Assembly (NCBI GenBank): GCA_049890035.1
Contig: JBMHCG010000039.1
Span: forward strand, 186,001-250,000
Source of the DNA: UBA11891 sp049890035
Lineage (GTDB): Bacteria > Bacteroidota > Bacteroidia > Flavobacteriales > Flavobacteriaceae
Direction of reading: 5' to 3'
DNA: 64,000 bases
Made by a program: the position numbers and the translations under genes. Shown here piece by piece: positions 8,084 to 17,384 of this stretch (position 1 is the first letter of the stretch; each line of letters starts with the position of its first letter). Under the pieces are notes generated by a model. That model did not search any database and was not told the DNA's origin. It saw nothing but the letters and a program-made list of their open reading frames with translations.

Positions 8084-9213
8084 TAGATTTGGGACAGAAT
8101 AGCAGCCTGGTAGACCGCTTCATATTGTGCAACTATCGCTTTGATATCAAATTTACGTGCCTGGTGAAAGGCTTTTTCTTTGAATGATGCCAGGACACTG
8201 GAATCATTCAATATTGAAAGTGCTTTCCGAGCCATCCCTTCATAATCTCCTACTTCCAATAAATACCCAGAGACACCCTCTATATTTACTTCAGACAAAC
8301 CTCCTGCATTAGACGAAATGACTGGAACTTTATGGATCATGGCTTCGAGTGCAGCCAAGCCAAAACTTTCCTGCTCCGAGGGAAGCAAGAACAAATCCGA
8401 AAAACACAAAACTCGATCGATTTCGTGGGTTTTACCCAAAAAATGAACTTTCTCATCAAACCCTTTTTCCTTGCAATACGCCTGGGCTCGAGCCCGGTCA
8501 ACACCATCACCTATCATCATGAGTTTGGAAGGACATTTTTTTTGAATCAATTCAAAACACCTAATAACATCCATAACCCGTTTGGGTGGTCGAAAATTGC
8601 TTATATGCGTTATGATCTTTTCCCCTTTTTGAGCAATTCGATCTCGTTCACAAGGTACGTTTCTATTGATATAAAAGGCTGAGTCTATAAAATTATAGAT
8701 AACTTTTATTTCTTTTTTAATGTCGAACAATCGAAGCGTATCACGTTTTAAACTTTTAGAAACAGAAGTAACAACATTGGAATGATTGATACTAAAAGCC
8801 ACGGCATCTTTATAAAACGGATGACTCCCCACCAGAGTAATATCTGTACCGTGTAAGGTAGTCACAAAAGGAATGTACAAGCCTTGATCTTGAAGCATTT
8901 TTTGAGCCATATAAGCCGCATATGCATGGGGGATTGCATAATGTACATGAAGCAATTCCAATTTTTGTTCTTTCACTACTTTCACCAATTTACTGGATAG
9001 CGCGAGTGCATAGGGTTGGTATTGAAATAATGGATAATCTGGGACGTTTACTTCATGGAAATTCACATGGGCATGAAGGGTATTGAGTCGAACGGGCTGT
9101 TTGTAGGTTATGAAGTGGATTTCATGGTCTCGGTTGGCCAATGCATGTCCGAGTTCGGTTGCAACAACACCACTCCCCCCAAAGGTTGGATAACAAACAA
9201 TTCCTATTTTCAT
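8080..9213 (-). CDS. bshA: N-acetyl-alpha-D-glucosaminyl L-malate synthase BshA
   Basis: A 377-residue GT4 glycosyltransferase. The N-terminus (MKIGIVCYPTFGGSGVVATE) and HFITYKQPVRL are characteristic of BshA, which joins GlcNAc from UDP-GlcNAc to L-malate, the first step of bacillithiol synthesis in the cytoplasm. The C-terminal EX7E-type nucleotide-sugar site (EQESFGLAALEAM) is intact. It is last in the eight-gene minus-strand run, 9 bp after the NagZ/beta-lactamase fusion. bshB and bshC are not in the window. Confidence 0.9.
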   Translation of the reverse strand: MKIGIVCYPTFGGSGVVATELGHALANRDHEIHFITYKQPVRLNTLHAHVNFHEVNVPDYPLFQYQPYALALSSKLVKVVKEQKLELLHVHYAIPHAYAAYMAQKMLQDQGLYIPFVTTLHGTDITLVGSHPFYKDAVAFSINHSNVVTSVSKSLKRDTLRLFDIKKEIKVIYNFIDSAFYINRNVPCERDRIAQKGEKIITHISNFRPPKRVMDVIRCFELIQKKCPSKLMMIGDGVDRARAQAYCKEKGFDEKVHFLGKTHEIDRVLCFSDLFLLPSEQESFGLAALEAMIHKVPVISSNAGGLSEVNIEGVSGYLLEVGDYEGMARKALSILNDSSVLASFKEKAFHQARKFDIKAIVAQYEAVYQAAILSQIY

Positions 9214-9222
9214 GGCTGTGAA

Positions 9223-12129
9223 TTAATCAATTCTAGCGGCTTCTACCAAACCTTGCATACGGGTTCGTATGTTGTGCGTTCCCAATAAGTTGTTCTCCAT
9301 GCTGGGATAGGTTCGGTTCGACAAAAATACAAATACCATTTCAGATTCAGGATCGGCCCAGGCATATGTACCGGTAAAACCCAGATGCCCAAAACTAGCT
9401 GGAGAAACACATCCACAGGTGTTTTGACTCCCTTCAATGAAAGGCTTGTCAAGTCCAACCCCCCTTCGAACACCTTGCGAACAATACAAGCATGAATTGA
9501 AGGTGTCAAAGGTATCGGAACGGAAATACGTGTTACCATTGTAAAAACCTTTTTGCAAATACAATTGCATAAGAACGGCCACTTCGTAAGCATTAGAGAA
9601 AAGCCCTGCGTGCCCTCCTACACCGCCAAGCATGGCAGCCCCCATATCATGAACATATCCATTTAATTCTGAATACCTAAAATAAGTGTCTATTTCCGAG
9701 GGAACAATAGCACTTGAAGGGATAACTTTAGCCGCATTATAGGTGGTTCTTTTCAGCTCTAAAGGGTCATAAAAGTGCTCTTTCATCAGCCGGTCCAAAG
9801 GCTGTTTATACCTTTCTTCCAGGTAAAATTTCATCATCAGAAACGGAAGATCTGAATATTTATAATACAACGAATCTAACATGGGACTTTCACGAATGGC
9901 TTCTTTAATGATCCCCTCATAGCCTTTTTTTAAGTATAAATTTTCAGCGACCTGTGTAGGAAACCGTCGACTTGGCTTGGAACGATAGAATTTTCGTTTG
10001 GGCAGTTCATCGGCATCCAACGTTTCCTTGTAAAAGGGAATCCAGGGGGTTAAACGTGCATAATGAGAAAGCATTTGCTGAAGGCTTACAGTCCCTTTAT
10101 TACTCTTTTCCCAAGCAGGAAACATTTGTTTTAATGGAGTGTTCAGATTGATATGACCCGAATCTCTGGCCTGCATTACCAATGGCAGCGTACCTAAAAT
10201 TTTTGTTATTGAAGCCAAATCATAAACATCGTCATTTCGTACCGCTTGTTCTTTTTTATAGGTATGATACCCAAAACTTTTCTGATAACATATTTTGCCA
10301 TGACGCGCAACGAGGATTTGCATCCCAGGTGCCATAGCAGAATCGATAACGACCTGTGCCAACTCCTCTACCCGTTTTAACTTTTGTGGATCCAATCCTA
10401 CGGTTGTGGGGTGGGCATACCCCAATCGTCCTACGGGGTCGAGCTCCAAACCAGAGCCAACAGGATACATTTCTCCAATCCCTACTGGAAGTTTTCCTTT
10501 TGCGGCCTGAACCCCGAAGAGCAAATCGGCTGTAAGTTGCTGTACAATAGCATTGTTTTGATAACTAATTATCAACCCATCAAATGAATCAGGCTGTGTC
10601 AATTGAGCTATAGCATAGGGCTTTACGAAAACATTGAGAATTAACGGTATACTGGTTTTTTGAAGTTGTTCCAACAAGTCTCTTTGTTCACGATTGAATT
10701 TTTCTGATTTCCAAGGTGTCGCATCCGATCGGTGAAATCCTATGATCAAGGCATCCAAGCCTTTGAGTTGTGATGCTATAGCATCCATGGTTTCACCTTC
10801 TACTCGCTTTACAGACCCATATTTTTGGAGATGCTTGAAAAAGGGAATACCGCTGGCGTCACCCATTTGAAAATACCCATAGGAAGCTTTCGAATCCAGC
10901 GGAAGCAATTTGTTTTTATTTTCCAAAACAGTCAGTGCCGCTCCCATTGCTCTGGCATACAGGAGACTATCCTTGGGACTATTCAATTCATTGGTTATAT
11001 TTTTTGTAGCTACTTCTTTGAAAGGCTGGTGCAAACCAACCAGAAATTTTGCAGCAAGAATTTTTTTAACGGAGTATTCCAACCGTTGAGCACTAATTTT
11101 CCCTTTGCGATAGGCTTTTTTAATTGCCTTTATACCAGCGCGGGTGTCAGCAGAAACCAAAATCACATCATTGCCTGCCAAAAAGGCTTCTTCATCGGCA
11201 TTGGAAGATCCAACAAAATCAACAACACCTTTCATATCCATGGCATCGGTGATAACGATCCCTTTAAAATCCAAACGCTTTTTGAGAATCGTATTGACAA
11301 TTTCTGAAGAAATAGAACTGGGACGGTTCCCTGGTTCAAGGGCAGGAACATTCAAATGCCCCACCATAACTGAATGCAAACCGTTCGCAATGAGTTTTTT
11401 ATAGGGCAACCATTCAACACTATTCAATTGCTCTTGGCTAGCTGTCAGTGTCGGTAAAGTTTTGTGTGAATCCGCAGCGGTATCTCCGTGGCCTGGAAAA
11501 TGTTTCCCAGAAGTAAGTATCCCCGCAGCACGCATTCCTTTAAACATCGCTAGGCCCTTGTTTGCGACATTCTCAGGATCCTCACCAAAAGATCGATTCC
11601 CGATAATGGGATTCTTGGGATTGCTATTAACATCCAAAACAGGAGAATAATTCATCGTAAGCCCCATGCGCTTATGTTGTTCTCCTATGCGCTTGCCTAT
11701 ATCATAAATTATATCGTTGTCTTGTATGGCACCCAAAGTCAGATTCCAAGGATAGTCCATTACTGAGTCCAGGCGCATACCAACCCCCCACTCACCATCC
11801 AATGTGGCTAGGAGCGGTGTTTGTGATAGCCGCTGAAAGCGGTTTAGCAATTTCGTTTGCATCACCGGGTAACCCGTTGAAAAAACAACACCTCCAATGT
11901 GATTTTCGGTAACCAAACGTTCTATATCCTCCAAATGCTTTTTTCCACTGAGGGGCCGAACCATTGGAATAAATAATTGCCCAACCCTTTCATCCAGAGA
12001 CATCCCTGCATAGATACTGTCAACCCAACGGGCTTGAGCTTCCCAATTCGCAGCTTGGATAGGATCTATCTTTTGGGCAGCAGTCACAACTGAGACAAAC
12101 AACAATAGTTTGAAAAATAATTTTCGCAT
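9223..12129 (-). CDS. GH3 N-acetylhexosaminidase (NagZ-like) fused to serine beta-lactamase-fold domain
   Basis: A 968-residue fusion with a signal peptide (about 1-18). Residues about 35-360 are a GH3 barrel with the NagZ-type KHFPGHGD motif (209-216), the DSH dyad at 220-222 and the nucleophile Asp295 in ITDAMDM. Residues about 390-560 resemble the GH3 C-terminal domain. Residues about 575-968 are a class C beta-lactamase/PBP-like domain with SITK (Ser640, Lys643) and YSD (758-760). NagZ enzymes release GlcNAc from muropeptides; the second domain could act on peptide stems or esters. Bacteroidota are known to carry this architecture. The gene sits 4 bp after a conserved unknown and 9 bp before bshA. 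Confidence 0.92.
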   Translation of the reverse strand: MRKLFFKLLLFVSVVTAAQKIDPIQAANWEAQARWVDSIYAGMSLDERVGQLFIPMVRPLSGKKHLEDIERLVTENHIGGVVFSTGYPVMQTKLLNRFQRLSQTPLLATLDGEWGVGMRLDSVMDYPWNLTLGAIQDNDIIYDIGKRIGEQHKRMGLTMNYSPVLDVNSNPKNPIIGNRSFGEDPENVANKGLAMFKGMRAAGILTSGKHFPGHGDTAADSHKTLPTLTASQEQLNSVEWLPYKKLIANGLHSVMVGHLNVPALEPGNRPSSISSEIVNTILKKRLDFKGIVITDAMDMKGVVDFVGSSNADEEAFLAGNDVILVSADTRAGIKAIKKAYRKGKISAQRLEYSVKKILAAKFLVGLHQPFKEVATKNITNELNSPKDSLLYARAMGAALTVLENKNKLLPLDSKASYGYFQMGDASGIPFFKHLQKYGSVKRVEGETMDAIASQLKGLDALIIGFHRSDATPWKSEKFNREQRDLLEQLQKTSIPLILNVFVKPYAIAQLTQPDSFDGLIISYQNNAIVQQLTADLLFGVQAAKGKLPVGIGEMYPVGSGLELDPVGRLGYAHPTTVGLDPQKLKRVEELAQVVIDSAMAPGMQILVARHGKICYQKSFGYHTYKKEQAVRNDDVYDLASITKILGTLPLVMQARDSGHINLNTPLKQMFPAWEKSNKGTVSLQQMLSHYARLTPWIPFYKETLDADELPKRKFYRSKPSRRFPTQVAENLYLKKGYEGIIKEAIRESPMLDSLYYKYSDLPFLMMKFYLEERYKQPLDRLMKEHFYDPLELKRTTYNAAKVIPSSAIVPSEIDTYFRYSELNGYVHDMGAAMLGGVGGHAGLFSNAYEVAVLMQLYLQKGFYNGNTYFRSDTFDTFNSCLYCSQGVRRGVGLDKPFIEGSQNTCGCVSPASFGHLGFTGTYAWADPESEMVFVFLSNRTYPSMENNLLGTHNIRTRMQGLVEAARID

Positions 12130-12133
12130 AAAT

Positions 12134-12616
12134 TCAGAAAAATCGGGCGTGCCAACTTTGATGTGCTGGAACCTCCCATAGTGTATTCAATTCTTTAATA
12201 TTCAATACCAAATTATTGAAAACTATGGTATTTCTTGAAACGGCTCTATTTTTTACCATTTTTTTGAACTCCAATAAGGGCTTGTAGGCAAAAAATTCCC
12301 CTTGCCGATAGGTTACATTCATTTTATCCAACAAAATCAAATCATAATCTTTTTCTACTTTTTGGATAAAGCGAACAGAGGCGTCAATAGAGCATCCCGA
12401 AGCAGCATGCGGTGCCTCGTCTAAAGCAAGAATCAAAAATCGTTTGTAAGCAATCTTAAAGCTTGCTTGAAGGGCTGTACCATGGGCTGTCCATTCCAAT
12501 AAAAAAGCAGTCAGTCGGGCTTCTAATTCTTTCACTTCTTTCTCAGAAAGGGGGCGATTGGCAGGGTAAACCCAAACGCGAGAGGATTCTGGCAGTTGGT
12601 CGAATGGAACAAACAT
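12134..12616 (-). CDS. Conserved Bacteroidota protein of unknown function
   Basis: A 160-residue soluble protein with no signal peptide. I recognise it as a conserved flavobacterial family often labelled 'ABC transporter ATPase', but no Walker A or signature motif is present, so that label is not supported. The block SGCSIDASVRFI (a Cys in a short turn) and the C-terminal WEVPAHQSWHARFF are distinctive. It lies in the run between the HdrB-like protein and the NagZ fusion with 3-4 bp spacing on each side, so it is co-transcribed. Confidence 0.8.
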   Translation of the reverse strand: MFVPFDQLPESSRVWVYPANRPLSEKEVKELEARLTAFLLEWTAHGTALQASFKIAYKRFLILALDEAPHAASGCSIDASVRFIQKVEKDYDLILLDKMNVTYRQGEFFAYKPLLEFKKMVKNRAVSRNTIVFNNLVLNIKELNTLWEVPAHQSWHARFF

Positions 12617-12619
12617 GGC

Positions 12620-13399
12620 TTATAAATCTTCGGCTTCTGCTATCAATTCAGCAATGTCTTTGACAGGTAGCTCAGCCTCTTTTTCTTTGTTTTTCACACC
12701 ATCAGTCATCATGGTATTACAAAAGGGACAGGCAGCTGCAATAATATCTGGAACTACTTCCAATGCTTGTTCCGTACGCTCAATATTGATGTCTTTTTTT
12801 CCTGCCTCAGGTTCTTTGAACATCTGGGCACCTCCCGCCCCACAACACAATCCATTGGATTTACAGTTTCGCATTTCAATCAATTCGGCATCCAATTTCT
12901 GGATCAATTCACGTGGGGCTTCATAGACCTGATTGGCACGACCTAAATAACAAGGATCGTGAAAGGTAATTCGCTTGCCGCGAAAGGTATCGCCTTGCAG
13001 GCGCAACTTCCCCTCGGCAACCATTTTTTTTAAGAGTTGCGTGTGGTGCATAACCTCATATTGACCTCCCAATTCAGGATATTCGTTTCTTAATGTATTG
13101 AAACAATGGGGACAGGTGGTAACAATCTTGGTAACCTCGTAAGCGTTGAGCACCTCTATATTACTCATCGCTTGCATCTGAAACAAAAATTCATTCCCAG
13201 CGCGTTTGGCGGGATCGCCCGTACAACTTTCTTCAGAACCCAAAACAGCAAAAGACACTTCTGCTTTGTTTAATAGCTTTACGAATGCTTTGGTGATTTT
13301 TTTTGCACGATCATCAAAGCTACCCGCACATCCTACCCAAAATAGGACTTCGGGTTTTTCTCCCCGAGCGTTCATTTCTGTTAAAGTGGGAACTATCAT
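12620..13399 (-). CDS. (Fe-S)-binding CCG-domain protein (HdrB/LutA-like)
   Basis: A 259-residue protein with two cysteine-rich CCG domains. The Cys blocks are VGCAGSF, SEESCTGD, TTCPHCFNTL, HDPCYLG, NGLCCGAGG and AACPFCNTMM. These domains bind noncubane [4Fe-4S] clusters in HdrB, GlpC and LutA, which pass electrons between soluble carriers and membrane partners. The partner here is probably the membrane protein encoded two genes upstream (13868-15193), which has a heme-b-type membrane domain and two ferredoxin clusters. The physiological donor is unknown; a role like EtfD (electron-transfer flavoprotein to quinone) is plausible. Confidence 0.88.
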   Translation of the reverse strand: MIVPTLTEMNARGEKPEVLFWVGCAGSFDDRAKKITKAFVKLLNKAEVSFAVLGSEESCTGDPAKRAGNEFLFQMQAMSNIEVLNAYEVTKIVTTCPHCFNTLRNEYPELGGQYEVMHHTQLLKKMVAEGKLRLQGDTFRGKRITFHDPCYLGRANQVYEAPRELIQKLDAELIEMRNCKSNGLCCGAGGAQMFKEPEAGKKDINIERTEQALEVVPDIIAAACPFCNTMMTDGVKNKEKEAELPVKDIAELIAEAEDL

Positions 13400-13405
13400 G
13401 GATGT

Positions 13406-13852
13406 TTATTTGTGTTGTCCGTCGTCAAAAACTTCTATCGTAACTTCTTTTTCTACCAAATCGGTAAATTTGCCATTGTAACGAGTTGCTCGGACTAAGT
13501 GATTATCAATCCAATGATAATTTCCGCCACGGGGTTTTCCCATTAACAAACTGTGGTACTTAAAACCATTCTCTTTGAGCCATTTTTCGGTCACGGCTCG
13601 ATGGGCCTCAACACGTGAAGTAAAAAAACAAATCAAATGTCCCTCATCAAACCATTTGTTGAGCGTTACCCGTGCATCCGGAAAAGCTGTGGCGGTTGCC
13701 ATACGTTCCGGTTCTTCGTTGGGTATGTCGTCACAGATGGTACCATCTATGTCTATTAAATAGTTTTTTATACCTTCTGGCAAAACTGGGCTAACGACTT
13801 CACCATTTTCGACTTTTTTGTGTAAGTAGTCTTCAGCTTCTTCTTTTTTCAT
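13406..13852 (-). CDS. HAD superfamily phosphohydrolase-like protein
   Basis: A 148-residue protein with the HAD motif I YLIDIDGTICDD (about 31-42), motif II in CFFTSR and a late acidic region. It is short for a HAD enzyme and lacks an obvious cap domain. Family members in Bacteroidota are often labelled 'phosphoheptose isomerase', which the motifs do not support. It lies between the genes for the two halves of the HdrBC-like complex, with gaps of 15 and 6 bp. The substrate is unknown. Confidence 0.8.
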   Translation of the reverse strand: MKKEEAEDYLHKKVENGEVVSPVLPEGIKNYLIDIDGTICDDIPNEEPERMATATAFPDARVTLNKWFDEGHLICFFTSRVEAHRAVTEKWLKENGFKYHSLLMGKPRGGNYHWIDNHLVRATRYNGKFTDLVEKEVTIEVFDDGQHK

Positions 13853-13867
13853 TGGTTTGAGATTTAT

Positions 13868-15193
13868 TTAGTTTTCTTGCGTCCAAAGGAGACGGTCTTG
13901 ATTGTTAAATGGCCAAGGGGCACCATTGTTTTCGATATTGCTCATCATGGCATTCAAATCGGAGGGAGCCGCAGACTGTTCCATTACCAAATATTGCCGC
14001 ATATCCATAATGATAGACAAGGGATCAATATCGACAGGACAAGCCTGTGTGCACGCATTACATGAGGTACAGGCCCAAAGCTCTTCTCTCGTTATATAAT
14101 CATCAAGTAATGTTTTATTATCAAGTTCCCGTTGCTCGCCTTGTTTTCTTTTTTGCTTCCCCAGCTCGGTGAGTCGATCTCTGGTATCCATCATTATCTT
14201 TCGTGGGGATAATTTTTTTCCCGTTTGATTGGCTGGACAGACACTTGTACAGCGTCCGCATTCAGTACAGGTATAAGCATTCATTAATTGCACCCAACTC
14301 AGATCAGTCACATCCGACGCTCCAAACTTTTCGGGTGCTTCTTCGGTTGCAGTTGAAGCGAAGGGGTCAGCATTGGGATCCATCATTAATTTTACTTCCC
14401 CTGTCACTGTAGGGTTGTTTGGGAAAGCTCCTTTGGGTCGCAGATTGGCATAAAAAGTGTTCGGAAATGCCAGGAGGATGTGCAGGTGTTTTGAATAGTA
14501 CAAATAGTTTAAAAAGACAAAAATTCCAATGATATGTGCCCACCAAAAAGTTCGTTCCAGAATAATCAATTGCCCTTCCGAAAAATCAAGAAACAAAGGA
14601 ACCAAAAATTGTGATATTGGAAAATAGCCGGCCTGCTGATAATTACCAGATCCGAGTTGTTGCAACAATGCATCTGTTGCATTCATCGAAAGAAACAATC
14701 CCATCAAAATAATCTCAAAATACAAAATCAAATCAGCATCTAATTTGGGCCAGCCTTTCATTTCTTCTTTCCAAAATCGTTGCAGTCGAAGGACATTTCT
14801 TCGCAACCAAAAAACACAAACAGAAACTAAAACTAGAAAAGCTAGTATCTCAAAACTTCCGATCAAAACACTGTAAAAGAATCCTAAATAGGGAGCAAAT
14901 AATCGATGGGTACCTAAAAGGCCGTCGAGAATTATCTCCACTAATTCAAGGTTGATGAGAATAAAACCAATGTAGACGATGATGTGTAAAATACCCGCAA
15001 CAGGTCTTTTTACCATTTCGGATTGTCCCAGTGCAATTCGGAACATATTTTCCCATCGTTTGTTTTGTTGATCGGATCGGTCTAAAGGTCTACCCAACTG
15101 TATGTTGGATAGGATATGTTTCACATTTTTTGCAAATATTCCAACTGCCGTTACCAACAACATAGCAAAAATTACTTGGGGTATCCAATCCAT
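13868..15193 (-). CDS. Membrane-bound 4Fe-4S dicluster protein (HdrC/NarI-like)
   Basis: A 441-residue protein. The N-terminal half has about five to six membrane segments like the NarI-type heme b domain. The C-terminal half has two ferredoxin motifs, CTECGRCTSVCP and CTSCNACTQACP, each with the CxxCxxCxxxCP spacing. I place the start at the ATG at 15193 (MDWIPQVIF) because the longer frame from 15265 would overlap the MlaD gene by 65 bp, while 15193 leaves an 8-bp gap. It likely works with the CCG-domain protein at 12620 as a quinone-linked electron transfer module. Confidence 0.87.
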   Translation of the reverse strand: MDWIPQVIFAMLLVTAVGIFAKNVKHILSNIQLGRPLDRSDQQNKRWENMFRIALGQSEMVKRPVAGILHIIVYIGFILINLELVEIILDGLLGTHRLFAPYLGFFYSVLIGSFEILAFLVLVSVCVFWLRRNVLRLQRFWKEEMKGWPKLDADLILYFEIILMGLFLSMNATDALLQQLGSGNYQQAGYFPISQFLVPLFLDFSEGQLIILERTFWWAHIIGIFVFLNYLYYSKHLHILLAFPNTFYANLRPKGAFPNNPTVTGEVKLMMDPNADPFASTATEEAPEKFGASDVTDLSWVQLMNAYTCTECGRCTSVCPANQTGKKLSPRKIMMDTRDRLTELGKQKRKQGEQRELDNKTLLDDYITREELWACTSCNACTQACPVDIDPLSIIMDMRQYLVMEQSAAPSDLNAMMSNIENNGAPWPFNNQDRLLWTQEN

Positions 15194-15200
15194 ACTCAGT

Positions 15201-16148
15201 CTATTTCTTTTTAGTAGAAGGTTCGTACGATTGATTCTTCTTCCCAAATAGAGAAAAATGGACATATCGCTTGGGATGTTCTTTCAAGTCGTTAATCAGT
15301 TGACCAAGCTCCTCAACAGTATCGTTAAGATTTTGATACAAGCTATCGTTCGTAAGGAGCTTACCAGCCGTACCTTCACCATTTTCTAGTCTGGCTAATA
15401 CAGAATTGAGTTGTTTTGCTATTGTCTCGTATTCCGTAATTGCTTTTTTCAAATCTACTTGTCTAATGGAATCGGTGATTTGTGATAAATGAGCGGATGT
15501 TTTTTCAATATTAGAAAAGGAATTGCTTAACGTGCTTTTGTTTTTATCAAGTAGATTGGCCAATGCCAAGCTGGCTCTATTAGCATTGTCGGCAGTAGTA
15601 GCCAAGTTATCAAGTGTTGTTTTTAAATTATTTTGAGCGTCTTTATTCAAAACATTACTTACTCCGGAAAACAAGGAATCGACGCTGGTAAGTGTGCTTG
15701 TAATCTTTTGTTGTAAAGGGGCTATCTGTTGATTGACTAATTCGGTAAGTCCGGGTTTGGTTTTGGCGATCAAGGTATCACCAGAAACAACTGGCTTGGG
15801 TTGTGAAAAATCAGGAATGATGGAAATTGCTTTCCCACCGATCAAACCTGTTTCGTATAACAGGGCTGTACTATTTTTGGTAAATGTAAGATTGTCACGA
15901 ATGGTCATTGTCACCAATATCTTCGTTGTATTGGGTAAAAAATCAATTTGGGTAATCTTGCCAACAGACAGGCCGTTGATGGAAACCTTGGCTCCCGTAA
16001 CCAATCCTTCCACTTGTTCATATACAACAAAAACTGTTTTTTCTTGCTTAAAAAGGGTGCTGCCTTTAAGAAAATCGAAGCCCCACACAAATGCGATTAT
16101 ACCTAGTAATACAATCAGGGCAGTTTTTATTTCTCTAGATATTTTCAA
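15201..16148 (-). CDS. MlaD family (MCE domain) lipid transport protein
   Basis: A 315-residue protein with one N-terminal membrane anchor (about 10-26) and an MCE domain at about 36-115 (YEQVEGLVTGAKVSINGLSVG then LYETGLIGGKAI). A long helical, coiled-coil-like tail follows to about residue 290. MCE proteins form hexamers in the periplasm that move phospholipids between membranes with an MlaFE ATPase/permease, which is not in this window. The start is a TTG at 16146-16148 (then KISREIKTALIVLLG), typical for flavobacterial MlaD. It lies 50 bp after the amidase gene. Confidence 0.9.
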   Translation of the reverse strand: MKISREIKTALIVLLGIIAFVWGFDFLKGSTLFKQEKTVFVVYEQVEGLVTGAKVSINGLSVGKITQIDFLPNTTKILVTMTIRDNLTFTKNSTALLYETGLIGGKAISIIPDFSQPKPVVSGDTLIAKTKPGLTELVNQQIAPLQQKITSTLTSVDSLFSGVSNVLNKDAQNNLKTTLDNLATTADNANRASLALANLLDKNKSTLSNSFSNIEKTSAHLSQITDSIRQVDLKKAITEYETIAKQLNSVLARLENGEGTAGKLLTNDSLYQNLNDTVEELGQLINDLKEHPKRYVHFSLFGKKNQSYEPSTKKK

Positions 16149-16198
16149 TGCTTTTTTATATCGGTATAAAAGTACAAAATAATTACAGGGGGAGCGTA

Positions 16199-17332
16199 CT
16201 ATTTTTTTGACAATGCTTCGTTGAGAGGTATTTTATTGCCGTCTGAAAAAGCGGAAATAAATGCCGATTTGTATCCTTTCCTTTTAGCTACACGCTGCCA
16301 TTTTCGAGCTTGATTGATATCCTTTGTTTCTCCAAAATAATAGCGATATAAGCCCTTGTTTTCCTCTTTGTAAATAGGAGATAATCCTTTAAAATTAAAA
16401 GGTTTGGGGGCTAAAGAGTTTTTACTAGCTGCAATCTGCACCCGGAATAACACGGCCCCTTTTTGAGGTGCCCTGGTGTTAATTTGGGTACCTTGTGCTA
16501 CCGAATTAGCAATACTTTTTTGAAGTGTGTTTTTATAATCGACCACAGCATCTGCGATTGCGGTAGCAAGTTGTCCTTGCCCTTTTGTAGAATTCAGATA
16601 GGCCCCTTCTTTGGTATTGGTAAGAAAACCGGTCTCAACCAATACGCTTGGCATATAAGTATACTTGAGAACAATAAATCCCGCCTGTTTGACAGTCCGA
16701 TCCTTGCGACCTAAGTTTTTCACGAATCGCTTTTGGATTTTAGAGGCAGCTACAATGCTTTGGTCCAAATAAGCCTCTTGCATCAGCGTAAGTCCGATGA
16801 CCGACTCTGGATTGTTGGGATCAAACCCTTCGTAATTCTTTTCAAAATTTTCCTCGTAAAAAATCACCGAGTTTTCCCTTTTCGATACTTCAAAATTCCG
16901 TTGGTTGGCGTGCAAACCCAAAACAAATGTACCAGCCCCATAGGCTTGTGACGTATGTGCATCGCAATGGATACTTAAAAACAAATCCGCATCCGCCTTA
17001 TTGGCTATTTCTGCCCGCTTTATTAAATCGACAAACACATCTGTTTGGCGGGTATAGAGTACCTTTACACCCGATTGTTTCTCTAATTTTCTACCGATCG
17101 CCAATCCAATATTTAAGGCAATCCGCTTTTCTGTATACTTGTTTTGAAATCCTTTATTACCCGGATCTTTTCCTCCATGACCTGGATCGATTACGACAAC
17201 AAAAGGGTCTTGAGCGCAAAGCGGTAGTGCAGACAGCAAGCAAAGGAGGTAAAAAAAATATCCACCAACAGAGGAAAATCTTAATTTTTTTGCAAACCCC
17301 TTCAAATCGAAAGGAAGTAGGTAAAATATCAT
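16199..17332 (-). CDS. N-acetylmuramoyl-L-alanine amidase with SPOR-like tail
   Basis: A 377-residue exported amidase_3 enzyme that cuts the bond between MurNAc and L-Ala in peptidoglycan. The zinc-site motifs are visible: VVIDPGHGGKDPG (His), the Glu in YTEKRIAL, FLSIHCDAH and the catalytic Glu in LVETGFLTN. Residues about 285-365 resemble a SPOR-type domain (FRVQIAASK ... YRYYFGETKDINQARKWQ) that would target denuded glycan strands at the septum. I prefer the ATG at 17332 to the TTG at 17350. The gene is first in the minus-strand run and divergent from lptD across 52 bp. Confidence 0.9.
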   Translation of the reverse strand: MIFYLLPFDLKGFAKKLRFSSVGGYFFYLLCLLSALPLCAQDPFVVVIDPGHGGKDPGNKGFQNKYTEKRIALNIGLAIGRKLEKQSGVKVLYTRQTDVFVDLIKRAEIANKADADLFLSIHCDAHTSQAYGAGTFVLGLHANQRNFEVSKRENSVIFYEENFEKNYEGFDPNNPESVIGLTLMQEAYLDQSIVAASKIQKRFVKNLGRKDRTVKQAGFIVLKYTYMPSVLVETGFLTNTKEGAYLNSTKGQGQLATAIADAVVDYKNTLQKSIANSVAQGTQINTRAPQKGAVLFRVQIAASKNSLAPKPFNFKGLSPIYKEENKGLYRYYFGETKDINQARKWQRVAKRKGYKSAFISAFSDGNKIPLNEALSKK

Positions 17333-17384
17333 TAATTTAGCGCATTTCAATAACCAAAGCCCAACAAATTTAGGATTAATCGCT

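Noticed and set aside
12134..12616. ABC transporter ATPase
   Set aside because: A common database label for this family, but no Walker A, Walker B or signature motif is present.
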